From Pseudomonas sp. ACM7 (GTDB lineage: Bacteria > Pseudomonadota > Gammaproteobacteria > Pseudomonadales > Pseudomonadaceae): DNA of 55,432 nucleotides. The stretch spans positions 5,250,437 to 5,305,868 of the forward strand of contig NZ_CP024866.1 in assembly GCF_004136015.1 (NCBI RefSeq). Reading direction: 5' to 3'. The translations under genes and the position numbers were made by a program. Numbering within the stretch: position 1 is the first letter of the stretch; each line of letters opens with the position of its first letter. Of the stretch, positions 54,939-55,432 are shown in pieces. Below the pieces are notes generated by a model that saw only the letters and a list, made by a program, of their open reading frames with translations, ran no database searches and was not told where the DNA came from.

Positions 54939-55100
54939 ATGGCTAATGATCCAAAGCGTCCAGACCCGGATGAAGATGTGGATGACGAACCCACGGAAGA
55001 GGAAATCGAGCGGCAGAGGCGTTCGACGCCGGACTGGAAGCACCCCGACGACGGTAAAGAACTGTCAGACCGCGACCAGGAACGTCCGCTGAAGCCTTGA
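54939..55100 (+). CDS. Small acidic hydrophilic protein, 53 aa
   Basis: ATG 54939 with GAGAGGTGAG upstream. It begins MANDPKRPDPDEDVDDEPTE and continues with Glu/Arg-rich and WKHPDDGKELSDRD segments. No membrane or signal segment; likely disordered. Conserved small proteins like this occur in Pseudomonas without known function. Its terminator is interrupted by the insertion sequence. Confidence 0.7.
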   Translation: MANDPKRPDPDEDVDDEPTEEEIERQRRSTPDWKHPDDGKELSDRDQERPLKP

Positions 55101-55114
55101 CCGATCTGCACATA

Positions 55115-55137
55115 CAAAAAAGCCCCGCTATCAAGCG
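55115..55137 (+). terminator. Terminator stem interrupted by an insertion sequence
   Basis: AAAAAAGCCCCGCTATCAAG then CG has the left arm and loop of a standard Pseudomonas terminator (AAAAAGCCCCGC ... GCGGGGCTTTTT), but after GCG (55135-55137) the sequence changes to the insertion sequence end. The right arm is expected beyond the window. Confidence 0.55.
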
Positions 55138-55185
55138 CAATGCTGTTCACTTAAGGATTGTTGACTAATCCTCAGGCAGCAGGAA

Positions 55186-55218
55186 AATCCGGAATCTGAT
55201 AAGGATTCCGGATTTTTT
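55186..55218 (+). terminator. Hairpin with T-run at the IS end
   Basis: AATCCGGAATC (55186-55196) and GATTCCGGATT (55204-55214) form a perfect 11-bp stem with a 7-base loop, followed by T to 55218. It can stop transcripts entering from outside. AAGGA at 55201-55205, the only ribosome-site-like sequence before the ATG, lies partly in the stem. Confidence 0.7.
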
Positions 55219-55432
55219 ATGTCTGTTGCTCAGGATTTAAGCGCGGTTTTGGATTTTGCTGAGCAACCGCTCTCTCGCCTTGAGGTGTTCACCGATCATA
55301 TTCCTCATGATTGGATTACCGCGGCGGCCGCTCTGGCGGATAAAGCCACGATCCGACGTCGGCGCTTGCCTTCGGACGTAGTCCTTTGGCTGGTAGTCGG
55401 GATGGCACTTTTCAGAGGTGAGCCAATAGTCG
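55219..55432 (+). CDS. IS4-family transposase, N-terminal part
   Basis: The frame opens at ATG 55219 and continues to the window edge (71 residues), reading MSVAQDLSAVLDFAEQPLSR and including RRRRLPSDVVLWLVVGMALF and RGEPIV. That is the N-terminal domain of IS4-type DDE transposases. The catalytic residues lie outside the window. Confidence 0.85.
   Translation, partial: MSVAQDLSAVLDFAEQPLSRLEVFTDHIPHDWITAAAALADKATIRRRRLPSDVVLWLVVGMALFRGEPIV

Larger units (their letters stand above)
55138..55432 (+). mobile_element. IS4-family insertion sequence, left end (runs off right edge)
   Basis: The element probably begins near 55138 with CAATGCTGTTCACTTAAG, where the terminator match stops. A perfect 11-bp hairpin follows at 55186-55214, then the transposase start. 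The right end and target duplication are outside the window. Confidence 0.75.

Overview
The window is about 55 kb of a GC-rich gamma-proteobacterial chromosome and looks like the Pseudomonas fluorescens complex. The reasons are dense small REP palindromes with the core GTAGGAGCTGCC...GGCTGCGATC, Pseudomonas-type small conserved proteins, an inositol cluster of Pseudomonas type, a six-gene Mrp/Sha antiporter operon, SfnB, AzlCD, PpnN, and a two-cysteine DksA paralogue. I saw no rRNA, tRNA, CRISPR array, prophage or plasmid backbone. The only insertion sequence runs off the right edge. The species is not determinable from this sequence.

Layout. (1) 1-3575, minus: the 5' part of a very large Ig-like repeat protein running off the left edge. 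(2) 3884-4983: a membrane protein gene with a good sigma-54 promoter, plus a 24-residue membrane peptide gene. (3) 5155-6763, minus: a glutathione transferase and an RpiR/SIS regulator. (4) 7075-22401, plus: a complete inositol catabolism and uptake cluster, iolC-iolE-iolB-mmsA-iolI-iolD-iolG-iolH-iolW followed by an ABC importer (binding protein, ATPase, permease). Candidate palindromic operators lie before iolC and before the importer. (5) 22730-28334: a DksA-like protein, a cytoplasmic-sensing chemotaxis transducer, several small conserved proteins and a solitary ProX-like binding protein. (6) 28459-31600: a TonB receptor with a DUF2946 gene, and a DUF3995 membrane protein. (7) 31713-37773, minus: the translationally coupled Mrp antiporter operon. 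(8) 38046-39629: an EamA exporter divergent from an HTH-cupin regulator. (9) 39732-42841: a sigma-54-type promoter, sfnB, a stand-alone acyl-CoA-dehydrogenase tail and an LLM flavin monooxygenase, probably for organosulfur use. (10) 42879-46644: gene debris (an ABC-ATPase remnant and a fused pair of pseudogene ends) among an FAD protein and two exported proteins. (11) 46739-55100: Nudix, PpnN, DUF3087, a diguanylate cyclase, LysR, DUF2784, a DapA-family enzyme, AzlCD and a small acidic protein. (12) 55138-end: the left end of an IS4-family element, apparently inserted inside a terminator stem.

How it works together. The inositol cluster encodes every step from inositol uptake to acetyl-CoA. 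IolG/IolW oxidise inositols; IolE, IolD and IolB convert the keto-inositol to 2-deoxy-5-ketogluconate. The IolC-DUF2090 fusion probably does both phosphorylation and aldol cleavage, and MmsA finishes malonate semialdehyde. The divergent RpiR-family gene is the obvious candidate repressor.

The most interesting points are: a REP sequence embedded in frame within iolB; REPs at four other places in the same operon; candidate IolR operators; two sigma-54-type promoters preceded by a similar AT-rich block; a detached C-terminal acyl-CoA-dehydrogenase domain that lost its Arg/His loop; a perfect 48-bp inverted repeat at 44444-44587 that contains a gene's stop codon; short remnants of lost genes; and the IS insertion into a terminator. 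I did not find a clearly new multi-gene system. Functional calls rest on recognising families by eye, not on database searches.
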